From Deferrisoma camini S3R1 (GTDB taxonomy: Bacteria; Desulfobacterota; Deferrisomatia; Deferrisomatales; Deferrisomataceae): a DNA stretch of 64,000 bases. Numbering within the stretch: position 1 is the stretch's first letter; the number at the start of each line of letters is the position of its first letter. The stretch is from assembly GCF_000526155.1 (NCBI RefSeq), contig NZ_JAFN01000001.1, forward strand, positions 1,182,501 to 1,246,500, given 5' to 3'. Shown piece by piece: positions 1 to 9,469 of the stretch. Both the position numbers and the translations under genes were made by a program. Below the pieces are notes generated by a model that was not told the DNA's origin, made no database searches, and saw only the letters and a list, made by a program, of their open reading frames with translations.

Positions 1-508
1 CCATCTCGTAGGTGTCGGGGAAGAGGTAGCCTTCGAGGGTCGGGCCCGGCAGCCCCCACCGCCCGGCCGAGCCGGGCGCGTAGCACAGGGCCTCGAACCG
101 GTCCGGGTCCGTGACTCCGGCCCGGCCGAGGATCCGGGCCATCTCCCGGGCGGTCAGCCCCTCGGGCAGCACGACCCGCACCAGCGCCACCCGGCCCGCC
201 TCGACCGCGGCCAGCACCCCGGCCGCGGAGACGGGGCCCTCGAACCGGTACGTGCCCGCCTTCAGGCCGCGGGGGTCGCTCCACAGGGCCACGGCGGCCC
301 GGGCCACCCAGGGGTGGGGGAACAGCCCCGCACCCGCCAGCACCCCGGCCACCTCCCGGGCCGTGGCCCCCCGGGGGACGGTGAGCTCGGCCGACCCCAG
401 GGCTCGGGGCCGGGTCACCCCGGTGGCGAACCAAACGGCCGCCACCCATCCCAGACCGGCGGCCAGGGCGGCCGCGGTCCACCACCCCTGGCGGCGTGCC
501 GCGGCCAT
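1..508 (-). CDS. mltG: Endolytic murein transglycosylase MltG/YceG, N-terminal part
   Basis: The frame starts with ATG at 508 and runs off the left edge, so only about 169 residues are seen. A short basic N-terminus is followed by one membrane segment (roughly residues 8-28, WWTAAALAAGLGWVAAVW) and then a region rich in the pattern AELTVPRGATAREVAGVLAGAG, the LysM-like first domain of the YceG/MltG family. Later blocks (VVLPEGLTAREMARIL and LPGPTLEGYLFPDTYEM) are typical family motifs that lead into the catalytic domain. MltG cleaves nascent peptidoglycan glycan strands at the inner membrane. It starts 4 bp after the sdhB stop, so it is probably read through from the sdh operon; no functional link to respiration is implied. 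The catalytic glutamate lies outside the window. Confidence 0.85.
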   Translation of the reverse strand, partial: MAAARRQGWWTAAALAAGLGWVAAVWFATGVTRPRALGSAELTVPRGATAREVAGVLAGAGLFPHPWVARAAVALWSDPRGLKAGTYRFEGPVSAAGVLAAVEAGRVALVRVVLPEGLTAREMARILGRAGVTDPDRFEALCYAPGSAGRWGLPGPTLEGYLFPDTYEM

Positions 509-512
509 GGCG

Positions 513-1259
513 TCAGCGCTGGAACCAGTTGCGCAGGAAGTACCAGGTGGTGTCGCCGTTGAGCTTGGCGATCGCCGTGGTGAGCGGGACCTCCTTGGGG
601 CACACCTTGACGCAGTTCTGGGCGTTGCCGCACTCGGTGATCCCGCCGTCGCCCATGATCGCCTCGAGCCGCTCCTCGGCCAGCGACCGCCCGATCGGGG
701 AGATGTTGAAGTACAGCGCCTGGGCCAGGGCGGCCGGGCCGATGAAGTTGGTGCGGCGGTTCACCTGGGGGCACGCCTCCATGCAGCACCCGCAGGTCAT
801 GCACCGGCTCAGGCGGTACCCGAACTGCCGGCGCTTCTCGGCCAGCCGAGGCCCGGGGCCTAGATCGTAGGTCCCGTCGATGGGCACCCAGCCCTTGATC
901 CGCTTGAGGTTCTCGAACATGACCGTGCGGTCCACCATCAGGTCGCGGATCAGGGGGAACTTGGACAGGGGCTCCAGCACGATGGGCTGGGGCAGCTCGT
1001 CCACCAGGGCCGAGCAGGCCTGGCGGGCCCGGCCGTTGATCACCATGGTGCACGCCCCGCACACCTCCTCGAGGCAGTTGCAGTCCCACACCACCGGCGT
1101 GGTGGCCTTCCCCTGGGCGTCCACCGGGTTGCGCTGGATCTCCTGCAGGCAGGTGATCACGTTCATGTGGGGGTAGTGGGGGACCGCGAACTCCTCCCAC
1201 CGGGAGGGCGCGTCGGGGCCGTCCTGGCGTCGGATCCGAAGCCGTACCGTGCGGCTCAT
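513..1259 (-). CDS. sdhB: Succinate dehydrogenase/fumarate reductase iron-sulfur subunit
   Basis: This 248-residue protein carries the three iron-sulfur clusters that pass electrons between flavin and quinone/heme. The cysteine blocks are visible: CNCLEEVCGACTMVINGRA with a later C for the [2Fe-2S] cluster, CMTCGCCMEACP, and CGNAQNCVKVCP for the [4Fe-4S]/[3Fe-4S] clusters. Length fits the family (about 240-260). The start ATG at 1259 overlaps the sdhA stop by 4 bp (ATGA), which fixes the start against a longer in-frame extension. It is the last gene of sdhCAB. Sequence alone does not say whether the complex runs as succinate oxidase or fumarate reductase. Confidence 0.95.
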   Translation of the reverse strand: MSRTVRLRIRRQDGPDAPSRWEEFAVPHYPHMNVITCLQEIQRNPVDAQGKATTPVVWDCNCLEEVCGACTMVINGRARQACSALVDELPQPIVLEPLSKFPLIRDLMVDRTVMFENLKRIKGWVPIDGTYDLGPGPRLAEKRRQFGYRLSRCMTCGCCMEACPQVNRRTNFIGPAALAQALYFNISPIGRSLAEERLEAIMGDGGITECGNAQNCVKVCPKEVPLTTAIAKLNGDTTWYFLRNWFQR

Positions 1260-3010
1260 CCCATGGTCTCCTTCTTGTCCACGTCGTACTTCCGAGGCCT
1301 CGGGGGGATGTACTGGATGTCCACGTCCTCGTAATCGATCCGGGGCCCGTCCGCGGTGTAGGCGGCCAAGGTGGTCTTCAGGAACCGCTCGTCGTCCCGG
1401 TCGGGGAACTCGGGCTTGTAGTGGGCGCCCCGGCTCTCGTCCCGCAGCCGGGCCCCGAGGGTGATCACGTGGGCCAGCTCGAGCATGTAGTAGAGCTGGC
1501 GCGCGAAGTGCAGGGACTGGTTGGCTCGGGCCCCGCTGTCGGGCGGCCGCAGGTTCGTCCACCGCTCCTTGAACTCGGCGATCCGCTCCAGGGTGGCGTC
1601 CAGCCGGTCGTTGTGGCGCACCACGGTCACGTTCTCGGTCATCACCTCGCCGAGCTCCCGGTGGAGCACGTAGGGGTTCTCGTCGCCGTCCATGGCTCGG
1701 ATCCGGTCCAGGAACTCCCTCTGGCGGGTGGCCTCGAGCTCCCCGTGGCGGGCCGGGTCGGTGTCCGGGGCCTTGTCCAGGGCCCACTCCATGGCCTTCT
1801 GCCCGGCCACCTGGCCCCCGTAGATGCACGACAGGAGGCTGTTGGCCCCCAGCCGGTTCGCGCCGTGGTACTGGTACTCGCACTCACCGGCCGCGAACAG
1901 CCCCGGGATCGCGGTCATCTGGTCGTAGTCCACCCACAGCCCGCCCATGGAGTAGTGGACCGCGGGGAACACCTTCATGGGCACCTTGGCCGGGTCGTCC
2001 CCCATGAACTTCCGGTAGATCTCCAGGATGCCCCCGAGCTTCACCTCCAGCTCGTCGGCCGGGATGTGGGTCAGGTCGAGGTACACCTGGTTCTTCCCGT
2101 CCACGCCCAGGCCCTGGTTGACGCACACGTCGAAGATGGCCCGGCTGGCGATGTCGCGGGGCACCAGGTTGCCGTAGGCCGGGTACATCTCCTCGAGGAA
2201 GTACCACCGCTCGCCGTTGCGCGGCACCCACACCCGGCCCCCCTCGCCCCGGGCCGACTCGCTCATGAGCCGCAGCTTGTCCGGGCCGGGGATCGCGGTG
2301 GGGTGCACCTGGATGAACTCGCCGTTGGCGAACCGGGCGCCCTGGGTGTACACGCTGCCCGCGGCCGCTCCGGTGTTGATGACCGAGTTGGTGGACTTGC
2401 CAAAGATCATCCCCAGGCCCCCGGTGGCCAGGATCACGGCCCGGCCGGGGAACGCCCGCACCTCGCCCGAGACCAGGTCGGCCGCCACCACCCCTCGGCA
2501 CACCCCGGCGTCGTCCACGATGGCCGACAGGAACTCCCACCCCTCGAACTTGGTGACCCGGCCGGCCGCCTCGTACCGCCGCACCTGCTCGTCCAGGGCG
2601 TACAGGAGCTGCTGGCCCGTGGTGGCCCCGGCGAACGCCGTGCGGTGGTACTTGGTGCCGCCGAACCGCCGGAAGTCCAGCAACCCCTCCGCGGTGCGGT
2701 TGAACATCACCCCCATTCGGTCGAACAGGTAGATGATGCCGGGGGCGGCCTCGCACATCCGCTTGACCGGGGTCTGGTTCGCCAGGAAGTCCCCGCCGTA
2801 GATCGTGTCGTCGAAGTGCTCCCAGGGGCTGTCGCCCTCGCCCTTGGTGTTCACCGCGGCGTTGATGCCGCCCTGGGCGCACACCGAGTGGGAGCGCCGC
2901 ACGGGCACCAGGCTGAACAGGTCCACGTGGAAGTTCTGCTCGGCGATGCGCACGGCGGCCATGAGGCCCGCCAGACCGCCGCCCACCACGATCACGTTTT
3001 GCCTTTGCAC
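1256..3010 (-). CDS. sdhA: Succinate dehydrogenase/fumarate reductase flavoprotein subunit
   Basis: A 584-residue flavoprotein that interconverts succinate and fumarate. The N-terminus has the FAD dinucleotide motif VVGGGLAGLMAAVRIAE. The block RSHSVCAQGGINAA contains the histidine that covalently binds FAD in this family. Substrate-domain motifs follow: HRTAFAGATTGQQLLYAL, VHPTAIPG, SESARGEGG and, near residue 390, HGANRLGANSLLSCIYGG. Length is normal. The gene lies 69 bp after sdhC and overlaps sdhB by 4 bp, giving the order C-A-B known for the quinone-reactive type with one diheme membrane subunit. Confidence 0.96.
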   Translation of the reverse strand: MQRQNVIVVGGGLAGLMAAVRIAEQNFHVDLFSLVPVRRSHSVCAQGGINAAVNTKGEGDSPWEHFDDTIYGGDFLANQTPVKRMCEAAPGIIYLFDRMGVMFNRTAEGLLDFRRFGGTKYHRTAFAGATTGQQLLYALDEQVRRYEAAGRVTKFEGWEFLSAIVDDAGVCRGVVAADLVSGEVRAFPGRAVILATGGLGMIFGKSTNSVINTGAAAGSVYTQGARFANGEFIQVHPTAIPGPDKLRLMSESARGEGGRVWVPRNGERWYFLEEMYPAYGNLVPRDIASRAIFDVCVNQGLGVDGKNQVYLDLTHIPADELEVKLGGILEIYRKFMGDDPAKVPMKVFPAVHYSMGGLWVDYDQMTAIPGLFAAGECEYQYHGANRLGANSLLSCIYGGQVAGQKAMEWALDKAPDTDPARHGELEATRQREFLDRIRAMDGDENPYVLHRELGEVMTENVTVVRHNDRLDATLERIAEFKERWTNLRPPDSGARANQSLHFARQLYYMLELAHVITLGARLRDESRGAHYKPEFPDRDDERFLKTTLAAYTADGPRIDYEDVDIQYIPPRPRKYDVDKKETMG

Positions 3011-3079
3011 GGTTTCTCGCCTCCTAGGCCGGCCCCGCCCGGGGGCGGCGGCCGGTGTGTGTCCGGGCCTCGGCCCGGG

Positions 3080-3616
3080 TCAGAACTCGGCCAGGGTCTG
3101 CAGCCCGTAGACCGCCAGGATCACGAACGCGGCAAAGCTCACCCCCACGAACACCCGCTGGCTGTGGGGCCCCACGGTGAAGCCCCAGTCGATGGCCGCG
3201 CCGAAGATGCCGTTGGCCAGGTGGTACACGGCCGACAGAAGCCCCGCGTACCACACCGCCATGTACCACCCGGCGTCCGCGAACGCCGCCCCGTTCATGG
3301 CCGCCACGTGGAGCACCAGGAACGGCACCAGGAACAGCCCGGTGACCCGCTGGCCGAAGTACATCCAGTTTCGGAGCTCGGGGTACCGGATGTTGTTGGG
3401 CTGGGACTCGTACGTGATGTAGAGCCCGTACAGGCTGTGGTACAGGAGCGGCAGATACAGGAACAGAACCCGCAGCACCGGGCTCTCGTAGGCCCCCTCG
3501 CCCCGCACGTGCAGGCACAGGAAGTACCCCAGGAACAAGAACCCGGTCAAACTGTGCAGCTTCCGCATCCAGAACTGGGTGGACGCGACCTTTCCACTCG
3601 CGGCTCCCACGGTCAT
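3080..3616 (-). CDS. sdhC: Succinate dehydrogenase/fumarate reductase cytochrome b subunit
   Basis: A 178-residue hydrophobic protein with about five membrane segments, the size of the single-chain diheme cytochrome b anchors (B. subtilis SdhC / Wolinella FrdC type). Histidines that could bind heme lie near SLTGFL, LHVRGEGAYE, YHSLYGLYI, LVLHVAAMNG and VYHLANGIFG. No separate SdhD is present, consistent with that type. It is first in the operon and starts at ATG 3616. The 5' region holds a dispersed R1 repeat starting 14 bp upstream of the start codon. Confidence 0.88.
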   Translation of the reverse strand: MTVGAASGKVASTQFWMRKLHSLTGFLFLGYFLCLHVRGEGAYESPVLRVLFLYLPLLYHSLYGLYITYESQPNNIRYPELRNWMYFGQRVTGLFLVPFLVLHVAAMNGAAFADAGWYMAVWYAGLLSAVYHLANGIFGAAIDWGFTVGPHSQRVFVGVSFAAFVILAVYGLQTLAEF

Positions 3617-3629
3617 GGCAACACTCCTG

Positions 3630-3706
3630 ACTTCGGTCGTTGGTCGATTGGGCCTTCGGCCCGCTAGAAGACTAGAAGGCTAGAAGGCTGGGAAGCTAGG
3701 AGGCTT
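3630..3706 (+). repeat. R1 dispersed intergenic repeat, copy 1 (upstream of sdhC)
   Basis: The block begins ACTTCGGTCGTTGGTCG, continues through a GGGCC-TTC-GGCCC type hairpin, and ends in a tandem tail of GCTAGAAG-like 7-8-mers. The same order of parts recurs near 9171, 13480 (reverse), 16420, 23482, 28136 (reverse) and 50506. The rest of 3617-3915 holds only a terminator candidate and no gene. Confidence 0.75.
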
Positions 3707-3847
3707 AAAACCTCATTGCTTTCCAAGTGTTCCAAGCATGGCCCAGCCTCTTTGGCGTCACCTCACGTCACCCGTCACGCCCCTCCCCGTTGAGAGACTT
3801 CTGGAAAACGGGTGTATTCTGTCGCCGATCCCCCACCCAACGCAAAA

Positions 3848-3868
3848 GGCGGGCCGCCCGGACCCGCC
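3848..3868 (-). terminator. Possible intrinsic terminator after the membrane-protein gene
   Basis: On the minus strand GGCGGG and CCCGCC pair across a 9-base loop and are followed by TTTT. It lies about 48 bp past the stop at 3916 and would end the korDABC-xre transcript before the sdh operon. Confidence 0.45.
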
Positions 3869-3915
3869 CGCGAAGACTACACCTTCGGTCGGTCTTTCTC
3901 AAGAATCGGCCGGGG

Positions 3916-4371
3916 TCAGAGCTCGGACTCCACCCCCGAGAGCGCCTTGGCCGCCCGGTCGACCCGCTCGGCCAACTCGGGGGGCAGGGTTTCGCGCAGG
4001 GCCCGCAGGTCCGCGCGGATCCGTCCGAGGGCGGCCCGGTTGCGCGCCCGGGTCTCGTCCGCCAGGGACGCCTCCACCCGGTCCAGCCGGGCCTGCAGGC
4101 CCGAGATCTGGCGCCGCATTCCCCACAGGGCCGTACCCCCGATCCACAGGAACACCAGCATCACGGCCACCAGGACCACGGCCAGGAGAAACGTGCGGTC
4201 CCGCTCGGGCTCGGCCCCCGGGCCCTGGGGCCCCTGGGCCGGCCGGGTCGCGGCCTCGGAAACGGCCTCGTCGTCCGCCGTGGCGGCGTCGATGCCGGCG
4301 GGCTCCTCCTCCGCCTGGGGGGGTTCGGGCGACGGCGCCGCGGCGGCGCCGGGTTGGGTGGGATCGGTCAT
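3916..4371 (-). CDS. Small single-pass membrane protein, unknown function
   Basis: The protein has 151 residues. Residues 1-58 are Pro/Ala/Glu-rich and probably disordered. A single strong membrane segment follows (about 60-84, FLLAVVLVAVMLVFLWIGG) and then a helical, charged C-terminal part (about 88-150) likely to form a coiled coil. No family is recognised. It starts 68 bp after the XRE-cupin gene and is probably the last gene of that transcript. Confidence 0.6.
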   Translation of the reverse strand: MTDPTQPGAAAAPSPEPPQAEEEPAGIDAATADDEAVSEAATRPAQGPQGPGAEPERDRTFLLAVVLVAVMLVFLWIGGTALWGMRRQISGLQARLDRVEASLADETRARNRAALGRIRADLRALRETLPPELAERVDRAAKALSGVESEL

Positions 4372-4439
4372 GACTCGCCTCCGGGGTCCCGAAACGCGGC
4401 GATCCTACGGACGGGCCCCGGCGGTGTCAACCGGGAGCC

Positions 4440-5036
4440 TCACCCCTCCCCTTCCGATCGGCCGGGGGTCCAGATCACGGCCAGCACCCGGGCCGGCTCG
4501 TCCCCGTGGCAGGTGACCCGGTGGGGCAGGCTCGCGTCGTAGAGGATGGAGTCCCCGGGCTCCAGCACGTCGGTGTGGCCGGCCAGGTGCACCTCCATCC
4601 GGCCCTCGAGCACGAACAGGAACTCCTCGCCCTCGTGCACCGACGGCTTCGGGTGGGGCACCGTGGGCGGCTCGAGGGTGATCAGGAACGGCTCCACCCG
4701 CCGGTCCTTCTTGCCGAACCCCAGGGACTCGTAGGTGTACCCGTAGGACACCCCCTCCTTGGAGGCGAACCGGGACACCTGCCGCCGCTCCCCCCTCCGG
4801 ACGATGGTGTAGGGCTCGCCCGGGCCCTCACCCCACAGGTCGCCCAGACGCACGCCCAGGGCCTGGGCGATCCGGCCCAGGGCGCCCAGGGGCGGGCTCA
4901 CCAGATGGTTCTCGATCTGGTTCAGGAGGGCGGAGGTGTATCCGGTGCGGTCGGCCAGCTCCTGCAGCGTGACCCCGGCCCTCTCCCGCACCTGCCGGAT
5001 CCGCTCGCCCACGGTGGTTTCGTTGACCTCGGCCAT
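4440..5036 (-). CDS. XRE-family regulator with C-terminal cupin domain
   Basis: A 198-residue two-domain regulator. Residues about 8-65 form a Cro/XRE helix-turn-helix (VGERIRQVRERAGVTLQELA then SALLNQIENHLVSPPLGAL). Residues about 115-190 form a small cupin barrel with HEGEEFLFVLEGRMEVHLAG and SILYDASLPHRVTCHGDEPA, which probably binds a small effector. ATG 5036 was chosen because the HTH begins shortly after it; a longer in-frame extension overlaps korC. It follows korC by 20 bp, so it is likely cotranscribed and may control the 2-oxoacid oxidoreductase operon (inference). Confidence 0.88.
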   Translation of the reverse strand: MAEVNETTVGERIRQVRERAGVTLQELADRTGYTSALLNQIENHLVSPPLGALGRIAQALGVRLGDLWGEGPGEPYTIVRRGERRQVSRFASKEGVSYGYTYESLGFGKKDRRVEPFLITLEPPTVPHPKPSVHEGEEFLFVLEGRMEVHLAGHTDVLEPGDSILYDASLPHRVTCHGDEPARVLAVIWTPGRSEGEG

Positions 5037-5056
5037 GGTCCCCTCCGGTTCGTCCC

Positions 5057-5608
5057 TCACGCCCCCGCCCGGCCGGCGCCGGCCTCCAGGGCCTTCTGGT
5101 TCAAGGGAATCAAGCGGTGCACCTTCTCCGGCAGGACCTCGGGCAGCACCTCGGCCACCGCCTCCACCGGGAGCACCCCGCTCGCGGCCACGTAGGCGCC
5201 CAGGGCCACCATGCTGGCGAGCCGCGGGTCTCCCAGCTCTGCGGCCACGTCGTTGCACGGCACCCGAACCACCCGCACGTCCTCCCGCTCCAGCACGCCG
5301 TCGGGCACGATGGAGGCGTTCACCACCACCACGCCGCCGGCCCGCACCCGGGGCCCGAACTTGACCAGGGACGGCTCGTTCATCGCCACCAAGCCCAGCG
5401 GCCGGGCCGTGACCGGGCTGCCGATCTCCCGGTCGGAGACGGTCACCGTGCAGTTGGCCGTGCCCCCCCGCATCTCCACCCCGTATGCCGGGAAGAAGGT
5501 GACCCGGTAGCCCTGCCGCAGGGCGCCCACGGCCAGAAGGTTGCCGATCATCAGGATTCCCTGCCCCCCGAACCCTGCCATGACGATATCGTGATGCATC
5601 GTTTTCAC
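5057..5608 (-). CDS. 2-oxoacid:ferredoxin oxidoreductase gamma subunit
   Basis: A 183-residue gamma subunit of the pyruvate/2-oxoacid:ferredoxin oxidoreductase superfamily. The N-terminus DIVMAGFGGQGILMIGNLLA is the hallmark of this domain, followed by FFPAYGVEMRGGTANCTV, which contacts the other chains in this family. It completes a four-gene set (delta, alpha, beta, gamma). Such enzymes decarboxylate 2-oxoacids to acyl-CoA with reduction of ferredoxin. Several ATGs lie at the N-terminus; 5608 is the longest plausible. Confidence 0.9.
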   Translation of the reverse strand: MKTMHHDIVMAGFGGQGILMIGNLLAVGALRQGYRVTFFPAYGVEMRGGTANCTVTVSDREIGSPVTARPLGLVAMNEPSLVKFGPRVRAGGVVVVNASIVPDGVLEREDVRVVRVPCNDVAAELGDPRLASMVALGAYVAASGVLPVEAVAEVLPEVLPEKVHRLIPLNQKALEAGAGRAGA

Positions 5609-5663
5609 TCGTTCTGTGGCCCGCAGCGCGGGAGGACTCCCGCCGGGCGGGGTCCGAACCGGG

Positions 5664-6412
<749 letters not shown>

Positions 6413-6416
<4 letters not shown>

Positions 6417-7489
6417 GCCGCCTCCTCCCCGGCGGGCAGGCGCCGCACGATCTCGTCGTAGATGTCGTCGGGGCTCGGCAGGTACCCCGGCGGGTACCCG
6501 GCGAAGTGCACCGGCGCCCGGCCCTCCACGGCCAGGCGCACGTCCTCCACCATCTGGCCGGTGTTCAGCTCGACCGTGAGCAGCGGCACCCCCTGCTCGG
6601 CCACCCGCCGGATCGCCTCGTCCGGGAACGGCCACAGGGTGATGGGCCGCACGTACCCCACCCGCCGGCCCTCGTCGTTCAGGCGGTCCACCGCGCTTTT
6701 GGCGATGCGGGCGGCGGACCCGAACGCCACCACGGCCAGCTCGCACCCCTCGGGCAGCTCGGTCTGGACCCGGGTCTCCTCCCGACGGATCCGCTCGTAC
6801 TTCTGGGCCAGCTTCCAGTTGTGCTCGGCCAGCTCGCCATCGCCCAGGTACAGCGACTTGATCCGCCGGCCCGGCCGCCCCGCGGCGCCGGTGGCGGCCC
6901 AGTCGTCCTTGGACGGCTCCGGGCTCTGGGGCACCCACTCCTCCAGCGGCTCCTTCATCATGCCGATCATGGCGTCCGCCAGCACCATCACCGGTGTGCG
7001 GTAGGTGTCGGCCAGGTCGAAGGCGAGCACGGTGAGGTCGTACATCTCCTGCACCGACGCCGGGGCCAGGACGATCACCCGGTAGTCCCCGTGCCCCCCC
7101 CCGCGGGTGGCCTGGAAGTAGTCGCCCTGGCTCGGGGCGATGCCGCCCAGGCCCGGGCCGGAGCGCTGCACGTTCACGATCACCCCGGGTACCTCGCTGC
7201 CGGCCATGTAGCTGATGCCCTCCTGCTTCAGGCTGATGCCGGGGCTGGAGGAGCTGGTCATGGCCCGCTTGCCGGTGGCGCCGGCGCCCAGCAGCATGTT
7301 GATGGAGGCCACCTCGCTCTCGGCCTGCACGAACTGGCCGCCGACCCGCGGCAGCACCCCGCTCAGGTACTCGGGGATGTCGCTCTGGGGGGTGATGGGG
7401 TACCCGAAGTAGTACCGGCACCCGGCCGCCACCGCCGCCTTGGCCAGGGCCACGTTCCCCTTTTCGAAGGTCACCTTGCTGTCGCTCAT
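6413..7489 (-). CDS. 2-oxoacid:ferredoxin oxidoreductase alpha subunit (KorA/VorB type)
   Basis: A 358-residue alpha subunit. The N-terminal block [20 protein letters not shown], then [20 protein letters not shown] and the run [19 protein letters not shown], are strongly typical of subunits annotated KorA or VorB. The C-terminal part ([19 protein letters not shown]) is the transketolase C-terminal-like domain. ATG 7489 overlaps the stop of the delta subunit (ATGA), which rejects the longer in-frame start. The sequence resembles the branched-chain (VOR) set at least as much as 2-oxoglutarate enzymes, so no gene symbol is assigned. Confidence 0.93.
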
Positions 7490-7689
7490 TTCCAGACCTC
7501 GATCACCACCTCGGGGCACATCCGGGCGCAGATCGCGCACCCGGTGCACGCCTCGGGGTCCCGGAGCCCCACCGGCCGATATCCCAAAGGATTCAGGCGG
7601 TCGGTGATCTCCAGGCAGTCCTTGGGGCAGAACTCCACACAGATGCTGCAACCCTTGCAGCGGTCGTCCCGGATCACCAGTTTCGGCAT
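7486..7689 (-). CDS. 2-oxoacid:ferredoxin oxidoreductase delta (2x[4Fe-4S]) subunit
   Basis: A 67-residue ferredoxin-like subunit with two cluster motifs, [12 protein letters not shown] and [12 protein letters not shown]. It is the first gene of the operon, 4 bp overlap with alpha. A TTGACA box lies about 53 bp upstream on the minus strand. Confidence 0.93.
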   Translation of the reverse strand: MPKLVIRDDRCKGCSICVEFCPKDCLEITDRLNPLGYRPVGLRDPEACTGCAICARMCPEVVIEVWK

Positions 7690-7717
7690 ACCACTCCTCC
7701 GTCCGATGGAGCCGCGG

Positions 7718-7747
7718 ACCTTACCAGCGGCCCCGCCGGGGTGTCAA
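7718..7747 (-). promoter_or_regulatory. Candidate sigma70 promoter for the 2-oxoacid oxidoreductase operon
   Basis: On the minus strand a perfect TTGACA (7742-7747) is followed after 18 bp by TAAGGT (7718-7723). The -35 is strong, the -10 weak. The start codon of the delta subunit is about 29 bp further on. Confidence 0.5.
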
Positions 7748-7920
7748 TCGTCCCAACCGCCCGCCGCACCAGCGTTTCTTGCGGCCACAATCGGTTTGAC
7801 TCTCACAAAATCGCAAAAACCTCGCCCTCCCCCTTCCCAAAACCGGAAACCGGGCTAAACTATGAGACAAACTTCGTTTTACATCATCCGAACCGTGATG
7901 GAACGGAAAGGAGGAGCGAG

Positions 7921-8319
7921 ATGGCCACGGCAGCCAACAAGAGAGGACCCAGGATCCGAGCCCCCATGCCCGTGCTGCTGCGACTGCGGGGGCTGGCCCC
8001 GGAACTGGCGCGGTTCGTGAGCGAGGCCGGGGAAGAGGTGGAAGCGGTGCCCTGCGGCAGCGGGGTGTGCGCCCTGGTGGGATCGCCCCCCGATCGCTTC
8101 CGGATCGTGTGGATCGACGGGAAGGGCCGTCGGTGCCTGGACGACGAGCTCCCGGCCGAGCAGCTCGAGCAGATCCGCGACCGGATCCGCGAGGCGTACT
8201 TCCACACCCCGTGGGACACCCGCTACCTGAGCGAGGCCGGGAACCGCACGTTCCTGGTGGCGGTGTCCGACGATCTGGCCGACGCGATCCGGGACGCCTG
8301 CGGCGGCGCGATCGCCTGA
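7921..8319 (+). CDS. Conserved-looking hypothetical protein, 132 residues
   Basis: ATG 7921 has a good ribosome binding site (AAAGGAGGAGCG just upstream); the longer in-frame frame upstream is rejected for that reason. The protein is soluble, without signal or membrane segment: basic N-terminus, then RLRGLAPELARFVSEAGEEVEA, a central FRIVWIDGKGRRCLDDEL block and a C-terminal half with DTRYLSEAGNRTFLVAVSDDL. No family is recognised. It stands alone on the plus strand, convergent with the kinase gene at 8364. The 230 bp before it holds the minus-strand promoter listed above and an AT-richer stretch with no clear feature. Confidence 0.65.
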   Translation: MATAANKRGPRIRAPMPVLLRLRGLAPELARFVSEAGEEVEAVPCGSGVCALVGSPPDRFRIVWIDGKGRRCLDDELPAEQLEQIRDRIREAYFHTPWDTRYLSEAGNRTFLVAVSDDLADAIRDACGGAIA

Positions 8320-8363
8320 CGCTCGGTCCTCCGGTCGAAGCGAAAACGGGGGAGGGGGGACGG

Positions 8364-9167
8364 CTACCCCTCCCGTCCGCTTTCGGGATCCACCTTGAGC
8401 GCCCCCAACCGAACCGCGCACACCCGGCCGAGGTCCACGGGGCTGTGAACCGCCCGGCGTTCCCCCCACCGGGCCACCACCCCCAGGCCGAGGCAGAACC
8501 CATCCCCGTCCAGCAGCCCCACCAGCCGCCCCCGTGCGACGGCCCCCATGCCGTACACCGGCGTCTCCCGGGGCAGGAGCACCTCCCGCCCCCCGGCCAG
8601 ATGTTCCCGAAACCGCTGGGCACGGGCGGCGGCTCGCTCTTCGAAGCTGCGGCGCCGCACCCCCGAACCCGGGGGGATCCGAACCACCTCGAACCGGGGG
8701 TCCCCCTCCATGGGCCCCAGGATCGGCTCCAGCTCGCCGTCCACCTCCAGCCCCACCACCGCGCAAGGGGCCAGGGCCTCGGCCTTCCAGATCTTGAGCG
8801 CCACGCCCCCTTCGGAAGGCGCCACGAGCCCCGTGGTGTCCACCACCACCCGGCCGCACCCCTCCTCCCGGGCCCGGGCCGCCAGCCGCAGCACCCCGAC
8901 CACGCAGGGCAGCATGTGGGCCCGCGGGGAGGTGCTCCCCACAAACCACCGGGCCACCACCTGGGGGTCCCGGCCCGGCCGGCAGACGGCCACGGACTGG
9001 ACCGCAGGGGGCCCGAGCACCCCCTGGCCCACGTCCGCGTCCACCCACCCCACGGTCTCTCCCCGGGACGTCCAGCGCTCGATCAGGGTCCGGACCCAGG
9101 TGGTCTTCCCCCGGTCGGTCCGGCCCACCACCAGGACGGTGGAGGCGTCCACGGCCCTTTCCGTCAT
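8364..9167 (-). CDS. Clp1/Grc3-type polynucleotide 5'-hydroxyl kinase-like P-loop protein
   Basis: The 267-residue protein starts with a Walker A motif GRTDRGKTTW (residues 15-24) and then WVDADVGQGVLGPPA, which matches the P-loop domain of the Clp1/Grc3/NOL9 polynucleotide kinase family, where the DxDxGQ segment is diagnostic. A later VVVDTTGLV is a Walker B-like strand. Such enzymes phosphorylate RNA 5'-OH ends with ATP; bacterial members are poorly studied. ATG 9167 is followed at once upstream by an R1 repeat. It lies downstream of iorB on the same strand, separated by 300 bp of repeat, so it may be its own transcript. Confidence 0.75.
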   Translation of the reverse strand: MTERAVDASTVLVVGRTDRGKTTWVRTLIERWTSRGETVGWVDADVGQGVLGPPAVQSVAVCRPGRDPQVVARWFVGSTSPRAHMLPCVVGVLRLAARAREEGCGRVVVDTTGLVAPSEGGVALKIWKAEALAPCAVVGLEVDGELEPILGPMEGDPRFEVVRIPPGSGVRRRSFEERAAARAQRFREHLAGGREVLLPRETPVYGMGAVARGRLVGLLDGDGFCLGLGVVARWGERRAVHSPVDLGRVCAVRLGALKVDPESGREG

Positions 9168-9170
9168 GGC

Positions 9171-9236
9171 AACTTCGGTCGTCGGTCGTCGGTCTGGGGC
9201 CTTCGGCCCGCTGGGCGGCTAGGCGGCCAGGCGGCT
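9171..9236 (+). repeat. R1 dispersed intergenic repeat, copy 2
   Basis: AACTTCGGTCGTCGGTCGTC is followed by the GGGGCCTTCGGCCC hairpin, CGCTGG and the tail GCGGCTAGGCGGCCAGGCGG. It abuts the start codon of the kinase gene and is followed directly by an R2 copy. Confidence 0.8.
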
Positions 9237-9259
9237 CTCGAACCGCGCCAAAGCTCGGG

Positions 9260-9443
9260 GGGCATGGGGTCTGCTGGAGCGCCGGGCGCGGCCCCTTCGC
9301 TCGCCGCGCAGCGCCTCCAACGCCCGCACCGTGAATTCGTTCGTGCCCCGCCGAACTGCCATGAAGTCACCGCCGGTGCCCCGTGCCTGCGCGGCGAATC
9401 TCATGCCCGGCTTCGCGCGCGGCCGGAAGCAGGCCCCATGCCC
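9260..9443 (+). repeat. R2 structured repeat, copy A
   Basis: The 184 bp element has paired ends: GGGCATGGGGTCTGCT (9260-9275) against AGCAGGCCCCATGCCC (9428-9443), 16 positions with one G-T. Inside it carries GCCGGGCGCGGCCCCTT and CTCGCCGCGCAGCGCCTC and, near the far end, GTGCCTGCGCGGCGAATC and CCCGGCTTCGCG. These inner blocks recur almost unchanged at 23611 and 59336. With R1 it fills the 302 bp between iorB and the kinase gene. Confidence 0.85.
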
Positions 9444-9469
9444 GCACCATGGCAATACTCCTAACACGG

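Noticed and set aside
8320-8363. Bidirectional terminator between 7921 gene and kinase gene
   Set aside because: Complementary G- and C-runs are present but part lies in the kinase coding end and there is no T-tract.
9260-9443. R2 copies as ordinary insertion sequences
   Set aside because: No transposase and no clear target duplication next to the arms; they are too short and are treated as structured repeats.
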